Position numbers and translations under genes: made by a program
The notes under the pieces: model-generated
What the model saw: the letters and a program-made list of their open reading frames with translations, nothing else
What the model was told of the DNA's origin: nothing
Databases searched by the model: none
DNA from: Desulfovirgula sp.
GTDB lineage: Bacteria; Bacillota; Desulfotomaculia; Desulfotomaculales; Desulfocucumaceae
DNA length: 38,901 nucleotides
Assembly: GCA_020725625.1 (NCBI GenBank)
Contig: DYET01000087.1
Span: forward strand, 1 to 38,901
Direction of reading: 5' to 3'
Shown here: in pieces, positions 16,739-25,986 of the stretch
Layout: every line of letters begins with the position of its first letter
Position numbering within the stretch: the stretch's first letter is position 1

Positions 16739-17848
16739 TTACGGCCGCTTTTTGGCCGGGATACCCGCTTCCCTAATCAGGGCCACGGCCCTGTCCTGGT
16801 CCTCCCCGCTGGCGAAGGCCAGCCTGATGGTTCCCCCCTCGCCTTCCCGGACCCGCAGGATTTCAATGTCGCTGATGTTGATCCCGGCGTCCCCCAGAAT
16901 CCCTGCAATCCGGCCGATTATCCCTGGCCGGTCGGGGACGGTGACCACAATTTCCCACAGGGCCGGCAGGTAGCCCTTGGTCCGGGCCGGCATCCCGGCC
17001 TTGAGGGTTCTGGCCCTGTCCAGAAACCGGTATATCTTCACGGGGTCACCGACTTCTACGGCCTCCCGGAACTCGTCCAGCCTCCTCGTGAAGGCCGAGA
17101 GGGCCTCCAGGATGAATTCGCGGTTGGTCAGGAATATGTCCCGCCACATTTCGGCGTTGCCGGCGGCTATCCTGGTGGTGTCCCGGAAACCTCCGGCCGC
17201 CAGGAGGGACATCTTTTCACTGCCCGGAAGGTCGAACAGGCAGTTTACCAGGGCGGCCGCCGCCAGGTGCGGAAGGTGGCTGACGGCCGCCACCGACAGG
17301 TCGTGTTCAACCGGGTCCATCAGTACGGGACGCGATCCGATCCCCTCCACCAGGCGGACCAGCTTTAGAAGGTCGTCCTCCGGCGTGCCGTCCCGGGGGG
17401 TGAGGACGTAAAAGGCGTTTTCGAACAGGTAAGGATCGGCCCCGGCTATTCCCTCCTTTTCGGATCCGGCCATGGGGTGGCCGCCGATGAAAACCACGCC
17501 TTCCGGCAAAACGCTTGCAGATTTCTCAATAATTTGTACCTTTGTGCTGCCGACGTCGGTGACCAGGACGCCCGGGGCCAGGCAGGGCGATATTTCCGAC
17601 AGGACGCCGATGGTGGATCCCACGGGGGTGGCTACTACGACCAGGTCGCAGCCTTCCAGGGCGTCGTAGCTGAGTGACGCCCGGTGCACGGCTCCGCACT
17701 CCAGGGCGGTTTCCAGGGCCTTTTGGCTGCGCCCGATGCCGAGTACTTCACCGGCCATGGATTTCCGGTTGATGGCGAGCCCAAGGGAGCCCCCGATGAG
17801 TCCCACTCCCACTATGGCCACCTTCTTGAAAAGGGGTTTACCGGACAT
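16739..17848 (-). CDS. tyrA: Prephenate dehydrogenase with C-terminal ACT domain
   Basis: TyrA oxidatively decarboxylates prephenate to 4-hydroxyphenylpyruvate for tyrosine synthesis. The Rossmann motif [10 protein letters not shown] starts near residue 14, with TDVGSTK and [13 protein letters not shown] for the catalytic core and a histidine in AAVSHLPHL. From about residue 295 an ACT domain ([32 protein letters not shown]) suggests allosteric control by an aromatic amino acid, usually tyrosine. The ATG lies inside the end of aroF (11-base overlap), so the two are translationally coupled. Confidence 0.97.
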   Translation of the reverse strand: MSGKPLFKKVAIVGVGLIGGSLGLAINRKSMAGEVLGIGRSQKALETALECGAVHRASLSYDALEGCDLVVVATPVGSTIGVLSEISPCLAPGVLVTDVGSTKVQIIEKSASVLPEGVVFIGGHPMAGSEKEGIAGADPYLFENAFYVLTPRDGTPEDDLLKLVRLVEGIGSRPVLMDPVEHDLSVAAVSHLPHLAAAALVNCLFDLPGSEKMSLLAAGGFRDTTRIAAGNAEMWRDIFLTNREFILEALSAFTRRLDEFREAVEVGDPVKIYRFLDRARTLKAGMPARTKGYLPALWEIVVTVPDRPGIIGRIAGILGDAGINISDIEILRVREGEGGTIRLAFASGEDQDRAVALIREAGIPAKKRP

Positions 17849-18863
17849 CGGGCATGGTCCTGTTCATTATCTTGCTGACCTGGCGCACCTCTTCCATGAG
17901 AATCCTGAAATTTTCCGGAGTCAAGGACTGCGGCCCGTCGCAGAGGGCCTCCGACGGGTTGGGGTGAACCTCCACCAGCAGGCCGTCGGCGCCGGCGGCT
18001 ACGGCCGCCCTGGCCATGGGCGGAACAAAGCGCCACTTGCCGATGGCGTGGCTGGGGTCCACGATTACCGGCAGGTGCGTTAGGTATTTCAGGACCGGCA
18101 CTGCGGTAAGGTCAAGAGTGTTTCTGGTGTATGGATCGAAACTCCTGATGCCCCTCTCGCAGAGGATAACCTGCTGGTTTCCGCCGGATATGATGTATTC
18201 GGCCGCCATCAGCCACTCTTCGATGGTGGCCGAGGGGCCCCTTTTCAGGAGCACCGGTTTTCCCGTCGTGGCTGCGTCCCTGAGCAGGAAAAAGTTCTGC
18301 ATGTTCCGGGCGCCTATCTGCAGGATGTCGGCGTACTGGGTCACCAGGGACAGGGTTTTGGAGTCCATGACCTCTGTGACTATGTAGAGGCCGGTGGCCT
18401 CTCTGGCCTCCGCCAGCATTTCCAGCCCTTTTTCTTCCAGGCCCTGAAAGGAATAGGGGGACGTCCGGGGTTTGAAGGCGCCCCCCCTGAGGACTGTGGC
18501 GCCGGCCTCCTTTACCCGGAAGGCGGCTTCCATGAGCTGTTCCCTACTTTCCACGGCACAGGGGCCGGCCATCACATGGACGGCCTGACCGCCGATTTGA
18601 ATGTCGCCGACCGTGACAACGGTGTCCTGTTCCTTGAAGTTTCTGCTTGCCAGCTTAAACGGGGCCAGGATGGGCACCACTTTTTCCACGCCGGGCATGG
18701 CCTCCAGGGCCAGGCTCCCCAGCCTTGTCTTGTCCCCGATGGCGCCGATTATGGTTCTTTCCACCCCGCGGGAGAGGTGGATTTGAAACCCGGACTTCTC
18801 GAGCTTCCTAATCACTGACTCTATATCCTTTTCATTGGCATCGTGATTCATTACCACAATCAA
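17838..18863 (-). CDS. aroF: 3-deoxy-7-phosphoheptulonate synthase (DAHP synthase)
   Basis: This enzyme condenses PEP and erythrose-4-phosphate, the committed step into the shikimate pathway. The 341-residue product has an N-terminal ferredoxin-like domain ([21 protein letters not shown], to about 70) followed by a KDO8P/DAHP-type barrel with [39 protein letters not shown] and [10 protein letters not shown]. This is the regulated type I-beta layout, where the N-terminal domain can mediate feedback inhibition. TTG 18863 is supported by GGAGG eight bases upstream. A terminator-like hairpin lies in the leader (18908-18950). Confidence 0.97.
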   Translation of the reverse strand: MIVVMNHDANEKDIESVIRKLEKSGFQIHLSRGVERTIIGAIGDKTRLGSLALEAMPGVEKVVPILAPFKLASRNFKEQDTVVTVGDIQIGGQAVHVMAGPCAVESREQLMEAAFRVKEAGATVLRGGAFKPRTSPYSFQGLEEKGLEMLAEAREATGLYIVTEVMDSKTLSLVTQYADILQIGARNMQNFFLLRDAATTGKPVLLKRGPSATIEEWLMAAEYIISGGNQQVILCERGIRSFDPYTRNTLDLTAVPVLKYLTHLPVIVDPSHAIGKWRFVPPMARAAVAAGADGLLVEVHPNPSEALCDGPQSLTPENFRILMEEVRQVSKIMNRTMPDVR

Positions 18864-18907
18864 ACCAGACTCCTCCTCGACTGTCTTGTTCAGCCAGTTA
18901 TTTTCTT

Positions 18908-18950
18908 AAAAAAGCGCAGGAATAAAGCCTTGGCTTTATATTTTTCCTGC
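18908..18950 (-). terminator. Terminator-like hairpin in the aroF leader, possible attenuator
   Basis: A long stem (18916-18929 with 18932-18950, with a four-base bulge) is followed on the minus strand by six Us (18908-18913). It lies only 44 bases before the aroF start. It could be a second stop for trp transcripts or an attenuator for aroF; I see no T-box or antiterminator that would decide this. Confidence 0.7.
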
Positions 18951-19002
18951 TGCCGGCGAAACAATTCCGCCGTCGCTCCCTTAGTGACCGGATTTATAGT
19001 TT

Positions 19003-19030
19003 AAAAAGACATAGCACCCCTAAGGGGTGC
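19003..19030 (-). terminator. Intrinsic terminator of the trp operon
   Basis: A 7-pair GC-rich stem (19014-19020 with 19024-19030, loop of three) is followed a few bases later on the minus strand by five Us (19003-19007). It lies about 145 bases after the trpA stop. Confidence 0.75.
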
Positions 19031-19176
19031 CATACAGCCTCATAGACACGCCTATCCCCCCCTGCCGTTCTGCCGTGCTTCCCGTTTAAAGGCACCTTGT
19101 ATGCTTTTTAGCCATCCTACGGGATTAATATTACCACAAAGGTGGTATGCCAACAATACATTTTATGACAAGCCTT

Positions 19177-20079
19177 TTAAATTGTTGCCGTTCCCCGCCG
19201 TTCCCCGGCTTCCCGCCGGCCTTGAGGGGGGCCCGTTCTCTCTTCCGGTACGGTCGCCCCGGCCCCTTTCCGCTGCCTCAGCGTGTCTTTGATTTCCCGG
19301 GCCAGCCTGCCCACCCTGCTGGTAATCCCCGTCAGGCCTCCACCGCCGTCCACGGCACTGACGATGGCGCTGCCCACTACCACCGCGTCGCAGTGGGCGG
19401 CCGCCTTTAAGGCCGAGTCCGGTCCGGAGATGCCGAAGCCCACCACCAGCGGGCTGTCCGTGTAGCTTCTCAGCCTGTTTGTAAAGGACTTCAGGTCCGT
19501 GTTTATTTCCGCCCTTGGGCCGGTGACCCCGGTGACCGACACGCAGTATATGAACCCGTCGGCCCTGGAGGCGATTTTTTTCAGCCTCCTGTCCGTCGAG
19601 GTGGGGGCCGCCAGGGGAACAAGGGACAGCCCCGCCTCCGCTGTTTCGTACCGGAGCGGGCTATCTTCCTCCACCGGCAGGTCTGGTACGATCAGCCCGT
19701 CAATTCCGCAATCCCGCGCCCGGTTGACGAAGGCGACCGTTCCCGACCTGAACACGGGATTGTAATAGGTCATTAACAGGACGGGGATGTCAGCGTACTT
19801 CCTGAAGGCATGGGCGATATCAAAAACGTCGGCCAGCCTGGTTCCCCTCGCCAGGGCCAGGTTGGAAGCCCTCTGGATTACCGGGCCGTCGGCTATCGGG
19901 TCGGAAAAGGGGAGGCCTATTTCGACCAGGTCTGAACCGGCGTCCGCCAGGGCCTTGAGAATTTCCAGGGTGTGCCCGGGCTCGGGATAGCCGGCCGTGA
20001 TGTAGGTGATCAACCCTTTTTCGCCGGTTTCCCGCAGGCGGGAAAATGCACCGGCGATTCTTGATTTTCCGGTAATCAA
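19177..20079 (-). CDS. trpA: Tryptophan synthase alpha subunit
   Basis: TrpA cleaves indole-3-glycerol phosphate and passes indole to TrpB through a tunnel in the alpha2-beta2 complex. The catalytic glutamate is in [23 protein letters not shown], together with the second acidic residue (D in SDP). The phosphate-binding region [27 protein letters not shown] is intact. The 300-residue product is longer than the usual 265-270 because of a basic, low-complexity C-terminal tail ([20 protein letters not shown]). TTG 20079 overlaps the trpB stop (TTGA). It is the last gene of trpEGDCFBA. Confidence 0.97.
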   Translation of the reverse strand: MITGKSRIAGAFSRLRETGEKGLITYITAGYPEPGHTLEILKALADAGSDLVEIGLPFSDPIADGPVIQRASNLALARGTRLADVFDIAHAFRKYADIPVLLMTYYNPVFRSGTVAFVNRARDCGIDGLIVPDLPVEEDSPLRYETAEAGLSLVPLAAPTSTDRRLKKIASRADGFIYCVSVTGVTGPRAEINTDLKSFTNRLRSYTDSPLVVGFGISGPDSALKAAAHCDAVVVGSAIVSAVDGGGGLTGITSRVGRLAREIKDTLRQRKGAGATVPEERTGPPQGRREAGERRGTATI

Positions 20080-21269
20080 CCTTCCACCCCCAGTACCCTG
20101 GCCGCGGTTTCAACGTCCTTGTCACCGCGGCCGGAAAGGCAGACCACGATGACCGCGTCCCGGCCCATGACCGGTGCCGTCCTGATGGCCTCGGCCAGGG
20201 CGTGGGAGCTTTCCAGGGCGGGGACCACACCCTCGGTCCGGCAGAGGATTTTAAAGGCCTCAAGGGCCTCCAGGTCGGTGACCGAGGTGTATTTAACCCT
20301 CCCGGACTCTTTCAGGAAGCTGTGTTCCGGTCCCACGCCGGGATAGTCCAGGCCAGCGGATATCGAGTGGGCCAGCATGATCTGGCCTTCGGTGTCCTGC
20401 AGAACGTAACTCAGGGAGCCGTGCAGCACTCCCGGGCTTCCGGCGGCCAGGGCGGCCGCGTGCCTTCCGGTTTCCAGTCCGCGGCCCGCCGCTTCTACGC
20501 CCGCCAGGGCGGAGCCAGTCTCTAGGAACGGGTGGAAAATGCCCATGGCGTTGCTGCCCCCGCCCACGCAGGCGACGACGAGATCCGGAAGCCTGCCCTC
20601 GGCGGCCAGAATCTGATCCTTTGTTTCCTCGCCGATGACCTTCTGGAAGTCCCTGACCATCACCGGGTACGGATGGGGGCCGGCCACCGATCCAACAAGG
20701 TAGTGGGTGTTTTCCACGTTGGCCACCCAGTCCCTCATGGCTTCGTTCATGGCGTCCTTGAGGGTCCGGCTTCCCGAGGAGACGGGAACCACTTCGGCGC
20801 CCAGCAGCCTGATCCTGAACACGTTCAGGGACTGCCGGGCCATGTCCTCCTCGCCCATGTAGACGGTGCACTCCATGTCAAAAAGGGCGGCGGCGGTGGC
20901 GGCGGCTACGCCGTGCTGTCCGGCGCCGGTTTCGGCCACGACCCTTTTTTTCTTCATTCTCCGGGCCAGCAGGATTTGGCCCAGGGTGTTGTTTATCTTG
21001 TGCGCCCCGGTGTGGTTGAGGTCCTCCCTCTTGAGGTAAATCTTGGCCCCTCCGCAGTACTCTGTGAGCCGCCCGGCGAAGTACAGGGGGGACGGCCTGC
21101 CGACGTATTTTTTGAGCAGGCCGCGGTACTGGTCCTGGAAGATCGGGTCCTCCTTGGCCTCCCTGTAGCAGGACTCCAGTTCTTCCAGGGCGGGCATCAG
21201 CGTCTCGGGGACGAACCTGCCCCCGAAGGGCCCGAAATAACCCATGCTGTCGGGCATCATGTAAGTCAA
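20076..21269 (-). CDS. trpB: Tryptophan synthase beta subunit
   Basis: TrpB condenses indole with serine on pyridoxal phosphate. The PLP lysine lies in [15 protein letters not shown], and the phosphate-binding glycines in [34 protein letters not shown] and the C-terminal [11 protein letters not shown] complete the family pattern, which is that of classic TrpB1 rather than the stand-alone TrpB2. The open frame starts at TTG 21269, overlapping the trpF stop. ATG 21260, three codons in and nine bases after AAGGG, is an equally good start. Confidence 0.98.
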   Translation of the reverse strand: MTYMMPDSMGYFGPFGGRFVPETLMPALEELESCYREAKEDPIFQDQYRGLLKKYVGRPSPLYFAGRLTEYCGGAKIYLKREDLNHTGAHKINNTLGQILLARRMKKKRVVAETGAGQHGVAAATAAALFDMECTVYMGEEDMARQSLNVFRIRLLGAEVVPVSSGSRTLKDAMNEAMRDWVANVENTHYLVGSVAGPHPYPVMVRDFQKVIGEETKDQILAAEGRLPDLVVACVGGGSNAMGIFHPFLETGSALAGVEAAGRGLETGRHAAALAAGSPGVLHGSLSYVLQDTEGQIMLAHSISAGLDYPGVGPEHSFLKESGRVKYTSVTDLEALEAFKILCRTEGVVPALESSHALAEAIRTAPVMGRDAVIVVCLSGRGDKDVETAARVLGVEG

Positions 21270-21877
21270 CCCTTGACCCTCCTGACGAATTCCCTTATTT
21301 TTACCGGATCTTTTTGGCCGTCGGTTTCCACCCCGCTGCTGACGTCAACCGCGTAAGGGCCTGCGATGTTTATGGCCTCCCTGACGTTCTCCGGGGTCAG
21401 GCCCCCCGCCAGGATCAGGGGGCCTGCCCGGAAGTTCGCGGCCAGCCGCCAGTCAAAGGTCCTGCCGGTTCCGCCCCGGCGGCCTGGGACCCGGGCGTCC
21501 AGCAGGTAGGCGTCAACCCTGTAGCTGCCCGCCGGAGCGAGGTCAGCCTCCCGGGACACGGCGAAAGATTTGATCACCTTAAGCCCCAGGGCCCTGCAGA
21601 ACTCCGGGGTCTCGTCGCCGTGCAGCTGGACCGTGTCAATCCTGGCGCGGTCCACTGCGTCCGCCACTTCTTCCAGCGTCGGGTTGACGAATACCCCGAC
21701 CCGGGAGACGAAGGGGGGAAGCCTGCTGGTGATTTCCCCCGCCCGGCCCGGGCTGATCCTCCTCCTGCCCGGAGCGAAGACGAAGCCCAGGGCGTCGGCC
21801 CCGGCCTCCACTGCCACAAGGGCTGATTCCAGATCGCAGATGCCGCATATTTTTACCCGAACGCACCTTTTTTCCAT
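21266..21877 (-). CDS. trpF: Phosphoribosylanthranilate isomerase
   Basis: TrpF performs the Amadori rearrangement of phosphoribosylanthranilate in tryptophan synthesis. The catalytic cysteine is in [13 protein letters not shown] near the N-terminus, and the catalytic aspartate in [17 protein letters not shown] near the C-terminus. [13 protein letters not shown] and [10 protein letters not shown] are typical barrel loops. The 203-residue length is normal. ATG 21877 lies 33 bases after the trpC stop, the largest gap within the operon apart from trpG-trpD, and its ribosome site (AGGGG) is 11 bases away. Confidence 0.96.
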   Translation of the reverse strand: MEKRCVRVKICGICDLESALVAVEAGADALGFVFAPGRRRISPGRAGEITSRLPPFVSRVGVFVNPTLEEVADAVDRARIDTVQLHGDETPEFCRALGLKVIKSFAVSREADLAPAGSYRVDAYLLDARVPGRRGGTGRTFDWRLAANFRAGPLILAGGLTPENVREAINIAGPYAVDVSSGVETDGQKDPVKIREFVRRVKG

Positions 21878-21910
21878 AAAGCGGACAACCCCTGACCTTT
21901 TTAACCATCG

Positions 21911-22693
21911 TCACTGCCCGTGCAGCAGCTCCATCACCTTGGCCGCTACGTTCCCGGCCGCCATCAGGGCCTCCCCCACCAGGGCCGCATGGACTCCGGC
22001 CTCTTTCAACGCCCTCATGTCGGCCGCGGATTTTATCCCGCTTTCACTGACCACCACCGCCGGACTGCCCCTCAAATGCCGGCAGAGGCGGAAAGTGGTG
22101 CTGATGTCCGTCCGAAATGTTTTCAGGTCCCGGTTGTTGATCCCGATCAGGCCGGCCCCGGCCTCCAGGGCCGAATCCAGGTCGGACTCGTCGTGGACTT
22201 CCACCAGGGCTTCCAGTCCCGCGTCCCGGGCCGTCCCCATCAGGGCGCGGAGTGCGCCGGGCGGCAGGGCCGCGCAGATCAGCAGGACTGCGTCCGCGCC
22301 GATGAGCCTGGCCTGGTACACCTGGACAGGGTCGATAATGAAATCTTTCCTGAGCAGGGGGAGGGTTGTAATTCTTCTCACCCTTTTCAGGTGCCCGGGA
22401 CAGCCGCCGAAAAACATCCGGTCGGTCAGTACCGAAATGGCGTCGGCCCCGCTGTCATGATAGATCCGGGCGATCTGACAAGGGTCGAATTGTTTCCGGA
22501 TGACCCCCCTGGACGGGGAGGCGCCTTTTATTTCGGCCAGCAGTGCCACCCTGCCCGGCCTGTTCAGCGCCTGGGACAGGGATCGGGCCGGCGGCAGCCG
22601 TTCGACCGCCCTGATCACCGACTTTGCGTCCATGTGACGCTTCAGCAGGTTTACTTCCCGGCGCTTGTTTGCCAGGATGCTGTCCAGGATCAC
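21911..22693 (-). CDS. trpC: Indole-3-glycerol phosphate synthase
   Basis: TrpC closes the indole ring with decarboxylation. The barrel has LLAEIKGASPSRGVI (first catalytic lysine), LLRKDFIIDPVQVYQARLIGADAVLLI (second lysine), EALVEVHDESDLDSAL and GINNRDLKTF, all in the family order. The 260-residue length is usual. GTG 22693 overlaps the trpD stop (GTGA), so translation is coupled. TrpC and TrpF are separate proteins here, unlike the Escherichia coli fusion. Confidence 0.97.
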   Translation of the reverse strand: MILDSILANKRREVNLLKRHMDAKSVIRAVERLPPARSLSQALNRPGRVALLAEIKGASPSRGVIRKQFDPCQIARIYHDSGADAISVLTDRMFFGGCPGHLKRVRRITTLPLLRKDFIIDPVQVYQARLIGADAVLLICAALPPGALRALMGTARDAGLEALVEVHDESDLDSALEAGAGLIGINNRDLKTFRTDISTTFRLCRHLRGSPAVVVSESGIKSAADMRALKEAGVHAALVGEALMAAGNVAAKVMELLHGQ

Positions 22694-23739
22694 GGCAGGG
22701 CCGCCTTTGCGGCCGGCCTGGCCGTGAACTCCACCAGCTGCCTGAGTTTTTTGGCGGCCTCGCCGGTGTCAATGGCTGCTCTGGCTTTTTCCAAGCCCCG
22801 GGCCAGGTCCGGGGCAAGTCCCGCCGCCACCAGCGCCAGGGCCGAGTTGAGGATGACCGCGTCCCGGCGGGGCCCTCCCTCACCCTCCAGGATCCTCTTT
22901 ACGATGGCCGCATTTTCGGCCGGGGTCCCGCCCCTCAGGCTGTCCAGGCGGCATCTTTTGATGCCGTATGCCATGGGGTCTATTTCATAGCTGCGGATCT
23001 TCCCCCCGGCCACCTCGCAGACATATGCCGGGCCGGCCGGGGTAATCTCGTCGGTTCCGCCCGCCCCGTGCAGCACAAAGGCCCTCCTGACGCCCAGCCT
23101 GGCCAGAACCTCGGCCAGCCTGGGAACCAGGTCCCTGCTGAACACGCCCAGCACCTGTGCATTGGCCCCGGCCGGGTTGGTCAGGGGGCCCAGCAGGTTG
23201 AACACCGTCCTGACCCCGATTTCCCGGCGCGGCCCGGCGGCGTGCCTCATGGCGCCGTGCAGGACCGGGGCAAAGAGGAAGGCCATGCCCACTTCGTCAA
23301 GGCAGCTTCCGGCCTCCTCGGCCGAAAGGTCGATGTTCACTCCCAGCGCCTCAAGGAGGTCGGCGGACCCGCACCGGCTGGAAACCGACCGGTTGCCGTG
23401 TTTGGCCACCGCTGCTCCGCATCCGGCGGCCACCAGCGCGGCCGCGGTAGATATGTTAAAGGTGTTTGCCCCGTCCCCGCCGGTGCCGCAGGTGTCCACG
23501 AGGACCCGGTGCCTGGTCCGGACGGGGGCGGCCCTGCTTTTCATCACCCGCGCGAAGCCCGTTATCTCGCCCACGGTTTCCCCTTTCAGCCGCATGGCGA
23601 TCAGCAGGGCCCCGATCTGGGCCGGGCTGGCTTCGCCGTCCATGATTGACGCCATCACTTTACCGGCCTCTTCTTCTTCCAGGCTCCCTCCCGCAACCAC
23701 CTTCCGGATTGCTTCCCTGATCAGTTCCGTCCCGTCCAT
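22690..23739 (-). CDS. trpD: Anthranilate phosphoribosyltransferase
   Basis: TrpD transfers phosphoribose from PRPP to anthranilate. The PRPP-binding motif DTCGTGGDGANTFNIST is present, as are AAVAKHGNRSVSSRCGSADLLEALG and the acidic metal-binding region HGAGGTDEITP. The 349-residue length is normal. The ATG start has GGGAGGG nine bases upstream. It is separated from trpG by 28 bases, whereas the genes downstream of it overlap. Confidence 0.98.
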   Translation of the reverse strand: MDGTELIREAIRKVVAGGSLEEEEAGKVMASIMDGEASPAQIGALLIAMRLKGETVGEITGFARVMKSRAAPVRTRHRVLVDTCGTGGDGANTFNISTAAALVAAGCGAAVAKHGNRSVSSRCGSADLLEALGVNIDLSAEEAGSCLDEVGMAFLFAPVLHGAMRHAAGPRREIGVRTVFNLLGPLTNPAGANAQVLGVFSRDLVPRLAEVLARLGVRRAFVLHGAGGTDEITPAGPAYVCEVAGGKIRSYEIDPMAYGIKRCRLDSLRGGTPAENAAIVKRILEGEGGPRRDAVILNSALALVAAGLAPDLARGLEKARAAIDTGEAAKKLRQLVEFTARPAAKAALP

Positions 23740-23767
23740 GCCGCGCTTCCCTCCCGGTTAAACCCGA

Positions 23768-24340
23768 TTATAATCCGTTGTTGACCAGAAAATTCCTCAA
23801 TATCTCCCGGCCGTGGTCGGTAAGAACGGACTCGGGGTGAAACTGAACTCCTTCCACGCTGTAAGTCCTGTGCCTCAAGCCCATGATCTCGCCGTCAGCG
23901 GTCCAGGCGCTGATTTCCAGACAAGGAGGCAGCCCCCGGCGGTCAACCACCAGGGAGTGGTACCTGACGGCGGAAAACGGTGAAGGAATGCCCCTGAACA
24001 GTCCCTTCCCGTCGTGGAAAATCATGGAGGACTTGCCGTGCATGATCTCTCTGGCCCTGACCACCTCCCCGCCGTACACCCTGCCGATGGCCTGGTGCCC
24101 CAGGCAAACTCCCAGGACCGGGATCCGTCCCGCCTGCCCGGCGATGGCGGCCATGGTAATCCCGGCCCCGTCGGGGCGGCCCGGCCCCGGTGAGATGACC
24201 AGTCCCGAGGGCGCCAATTTTTCTATGTCCTCTTCCCGCAGGCAGTCGTTCCTGACCACCGAAACCGCCGCCCCCAGATCCGAAAAGTACTGGAATAGGT
24301 TGTAGGTGAAGGAGTCGTAATTGTCAATAATCAGCAGCAA
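23768..24340 (-). CDS. trpG: Anthranilate synthase glutamine amidotransferase subunit
   Basis: TrpG hydrolyses glutamine and delivers ammonia to TrpE. The class I amidotransferase triad is visible: the cysteine in LGVCLGHQAIG, and the histidine and glutamate in VQFHPES. SPGPGRPD and the N-terminal IIDNYDSFTYNL are typical of the TrpG/PabA group. The 190-residue length is normal. TTG 24340 overlaps the end of trpE by ten bases. The same subunit could also serve 4-amino-4-deoxychorismate synthase if no separate pabA exists; that cannot be told from this window. Confidence 0.97.
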   Translation of the reverse strand: MLLIIDNYDSFTYNLFQYFSDLGAAVSVVRNDCLREEDIEKLAPSGLVISPGPGRPDGAGITMAAIAGQAGRIPVLGVCLGHQAIGRVYGGEVVRAREIMHGKSSMIFHDGKGLFRGIPSPFSAVRYHSLVVDRRGLPPCLEISAWTADGEIMGLRHRTYSVEGVQFHPESVLTDHGREILRNFLVNNGL

Positions 24341-25809
24341 TTTCCCACGTCCTCCCCGGCCAGGGCCTTAAGGAGAGCCTCAGCCTTGTTTTCAGTCTCG
24401 GTGAATTCCCGGCCGGGGTCGGAATCGGCGACAATACCGGCCCCCACCTGCACCGAGGCCTTACCGCCATGGAAAACCACCGTCCGGATAGCGATGGCCG
24501 TATCCACATTGCCGTTGAACCCGATGTATCCCACCGCTCCGGCGTAGGGGCCCCGCCGGGAAGGCTCAAGTTCCTCGATGATTTCCATGGCTCTCACCTT
24601 GGGGGCCCCGGATACCGTTCCGGCCGGAAAACAGGCCTTCAGGGCGTCCAAGCCGCTGAGGCCGGCGGCCAGTTCCCCCTTCACCGACGAGACCAGGTGC
24701 ATGACGTGGGAGTACCTTTCAACTTCCATAAACTGGGACACCTTCACCGTGCCCGGCCTGCTCACCCGGCCCAGGTCGTTCCTGCCCAAATCCACAAGCA
24801 TTATGTGTTCGGCCCTTTCCTTGGGGTCGGAGATCAGATCGTCGGCCAGCATCCTGTCTTCCCGTTCGCCGGCGCCCCGCGGCCTGGTTCCCGCGATGGG
24901 TCTTGTTTCTACGCTTCCGTCCTCCACCCGGACCAGCATCTCGGGGGACGAACCGGCCATCACGACGCCCCCCATGTCCAGGTAAAAGAGGTAGGGTGAG
25001 GGGTTGCTTCTTCTCAGCCTCCTGTAGACCGTGAAGGGGTCCCCCCTGAAATCCAGGTCGATCCTCCTTGAAAGCACCACCTGAAGGATTTCTCCCGCCC
25101 TGATGTACTCCTTGGCCTTCTCGACCCTCTCCATGAATTCGGCCCTGGACAGGTTTGTTTTTGCCGCCGCGGCCCCGCATTTGTCCGGGGGCCCCAGGGG
25201 AGGAGGGGGTGGGCCGGCGGATATGCGGGCGAGGATTTCCTCGATCTGCCCCAGGGCCCTTCTGTACTCCGCTGCGGCGTTACCGGCGGGGCGAGTGCTG
25301 ACGACCACTCTCATGGTGTGCCTGACATGGTCGATGACCACCGTTGCCCGGGGGACCATCAGCATGCAGTCTGGAACCCCTGTTTCCTCCCGGTTTAAAT
25401 CGGGCAGCCTTTCCAGGTGCCTGGCCAGGTCGTAGCCCAGATAGCCCACCAGGCCGCCGTAAAACCGGGGCATATCCTTTAATTCCGGGGAGTTGAATCC
25501 GGCCAGGATTTCTTCGATGGCCGCGAAGGGGTCCCCGGAGGCGGCTTTTCTTACGCCTTCCCCGTCCTCCAGCGTTACGTCGCCGCAATGGCAGGTAAGC
25601 AGGGCCAGCGGGTCCAGCCCAATAAAGGAATACCTGCCCAGCCTTTCGCCCCCTTCAACGCTTTCCAGCAAAAACGAGGGCTTCCGGCCGGCGGTCTTGG
25701 CGAAAACCGTAATCGGCGTCTCGGTGTCGGAGGGCCATTCCAGGCTGACGGGCACCGATTTGTAGTCCCTGCAGAGTTCCAGGTATTCTTTTTCCCCGGG
25801 ATAATACAT
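24331..25809 (-). CDS. trpE: Anthranilate synthase component I
   Basis: TrpE converts chorismate to anthranilate using ammonia from TrpG. The N-terminal SFLLESVEGGERLGRYSFIG holds the LLES feedback site for tryptophan. The chorismate-binding half has SSPEMLVRVEDGSVETRPIAGTRPRG, DLGRNDLGRVSRPGTV and AGTVSGAPKVRAMEII. I place the start at ATG 25809 (492 residues), eight bases after GGGAGG. The longer frame from 25848 begins inside the leader terminator. It is the first gene of trpEGDCFBA and is controlled by the leader at 25824-25941. Confidence 0.98.
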   Translation of the reverse strand: MYYPGEKEYLELCRDYKSVPVSLEWPSDTETPITVFAKTAGRKPSFLLESVEGGERLGRYSFIGLDPLALLTCHCGDVTLEDGEGVRKAASGDPFAAIEEILAGFNSPELKDMPRFYGGLVGYLGYDLARHLERLPDLNREETGVPDCMLMVPRATVVIDHVRHTMRVVVSTRPAGNAAAEYRRALGQIEEILARISAGPPPPPLGPPDKCGAAAAKTNLSRAEFMERVEKAKEYIRAGEILQVVLSRRIDLDFRGDPFTVYRRLRRSNPSPYLFYLDMGGVVMAGSSPEMLVRVEDGSVETRPIAGTRPRGAGEREDRMLADDLISDPKERAEHIMLVDLGRNDLGRVSRPGTVKVSQFMEVERYSHVMHLVSSVKGELAAGLSGLDALKACFPAGTVSGAPKVRAMEIIEELEPSRRGPYAGAVGYIGFNGNVDTAIAIRTVVFHGGKASVQVGAGIVADSDPGREFTETENKAEALLKALAGEDVGNCC

Positions 25810-25823
25810 GCAGCCGGCCTCCC

Positions 25824-25860
25824 GAAAAAATAAAATACCGGCGCTCAAATGAGCACCGGT
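25824..25860 (-). terminator. trp leader attenuator terminator
   Basis: A 10-pair stem (25837-25846 with 25851-25860, one G-U pair) with a four-base loop is followed by a U-rich tract (25824-25836) just before the trpE ribosome site. Bases 25851-25860 are also the 3' arm of an alternative antiterminator, so only one of the two structures can form. Confidence 0.88.
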
Positions 25861-25891
25861 TGTTGAAGCGCTTAAGTATTACAACCCGCTC
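25851..25891 (-). promoter_or_regulatory. trp leader antiterminator
   Basis: Minus-strand bases 25891-25881 pair with 25863-25851: four outer pairs (GAGC/GCTC), one G-U pair, a two-base bulge and six inner pairs (GGTTGT/ACAACC). This uses the 5' half of the terminator. The last (G/U)AG triplet (25889-25891) lies in its 5' arm, so a protein bound to the triplets would block it and favour termination. Confidence 0.75.
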
Positions 25892-25941
25892 ATCTCAGCT
25901 CATGCTCAGCTCGGTATGGTCTTCTCGTCTCTGCTCTTCTA
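25889..25941 (-). promoter_or_regulatory. TRAP-type array of eleven (G/U)AG triplets in the trp leader
   Basis: Reading the minus strand, triplets lie at 25941-39 (UAG), 25936-34, 25931-29 and 25926-24 (GAG), 25921-19 (GAC), 25916-14 (UAC), then 25912-10, 25907-05, 25901-899, 25896-94 and 25891-89 (all GAG). Gaps are 2,2,2,2,2,1,2,3,2,2 bases. Nine of eleven are exact. In Bacillus subtilis, the 11-subunit TRAP protein binds eleven (G/U)AG triplets spaced by 2-3 bases and induces trp termination in high tryptophan. The arrangement is seen; the binding protein is inferred. The first triplet may coincide with the transcription start. Confidence 0.82.
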
Positions 25942-25946
25942 AAAAG

Positions 25947-25975
25947 AATATATCAGATCCGGCCCGGGGTGTCAA
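25947..25975 (-). promoter_or_regulatory. trp operon promoter, sigma-A type
   Basis: TTGACA (25970-25975 on the minus strand) and TATATT (25947-25952) are separated by 17 bases. Predicted transcription start is around 25940, at the first triplet of the TRAP-type array. Confidence 0.9.
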
Positions 25976-25986
25976 TAAAAAACGAG

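Larger units (their letters stand above)
18864..19176. other. 313-base gap between trpA and aroF, only hairpins seen
   Basis: No gene or recognisable riboswitch is seen. On the minus strand it contains a weak hairpin without a U-tract (19132-19147), a terminator (19003-19030) and a second terminator-like structure close to aroF (18908-18950). It splits the trp genes from aroF-tyrA-aroA transcriptionally, unless RNA polymerase reads through. Confidence 0.6.

Noticed and set aside
18939-18980. TTGTTT-18-TATAAA promoter for aroF
   Set aside because: Poor match, long spacer, and the -10 box lies in the terminator stem; kept only as a note.
19132-19150. T-box-like string (AAGGTGGTATGCC) on the plus strand
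   Set aside because: It faces away from aroF and would lead into the antisense of trpA; it is simply one arm of a small palindrome and lacks the full T-box sequence.
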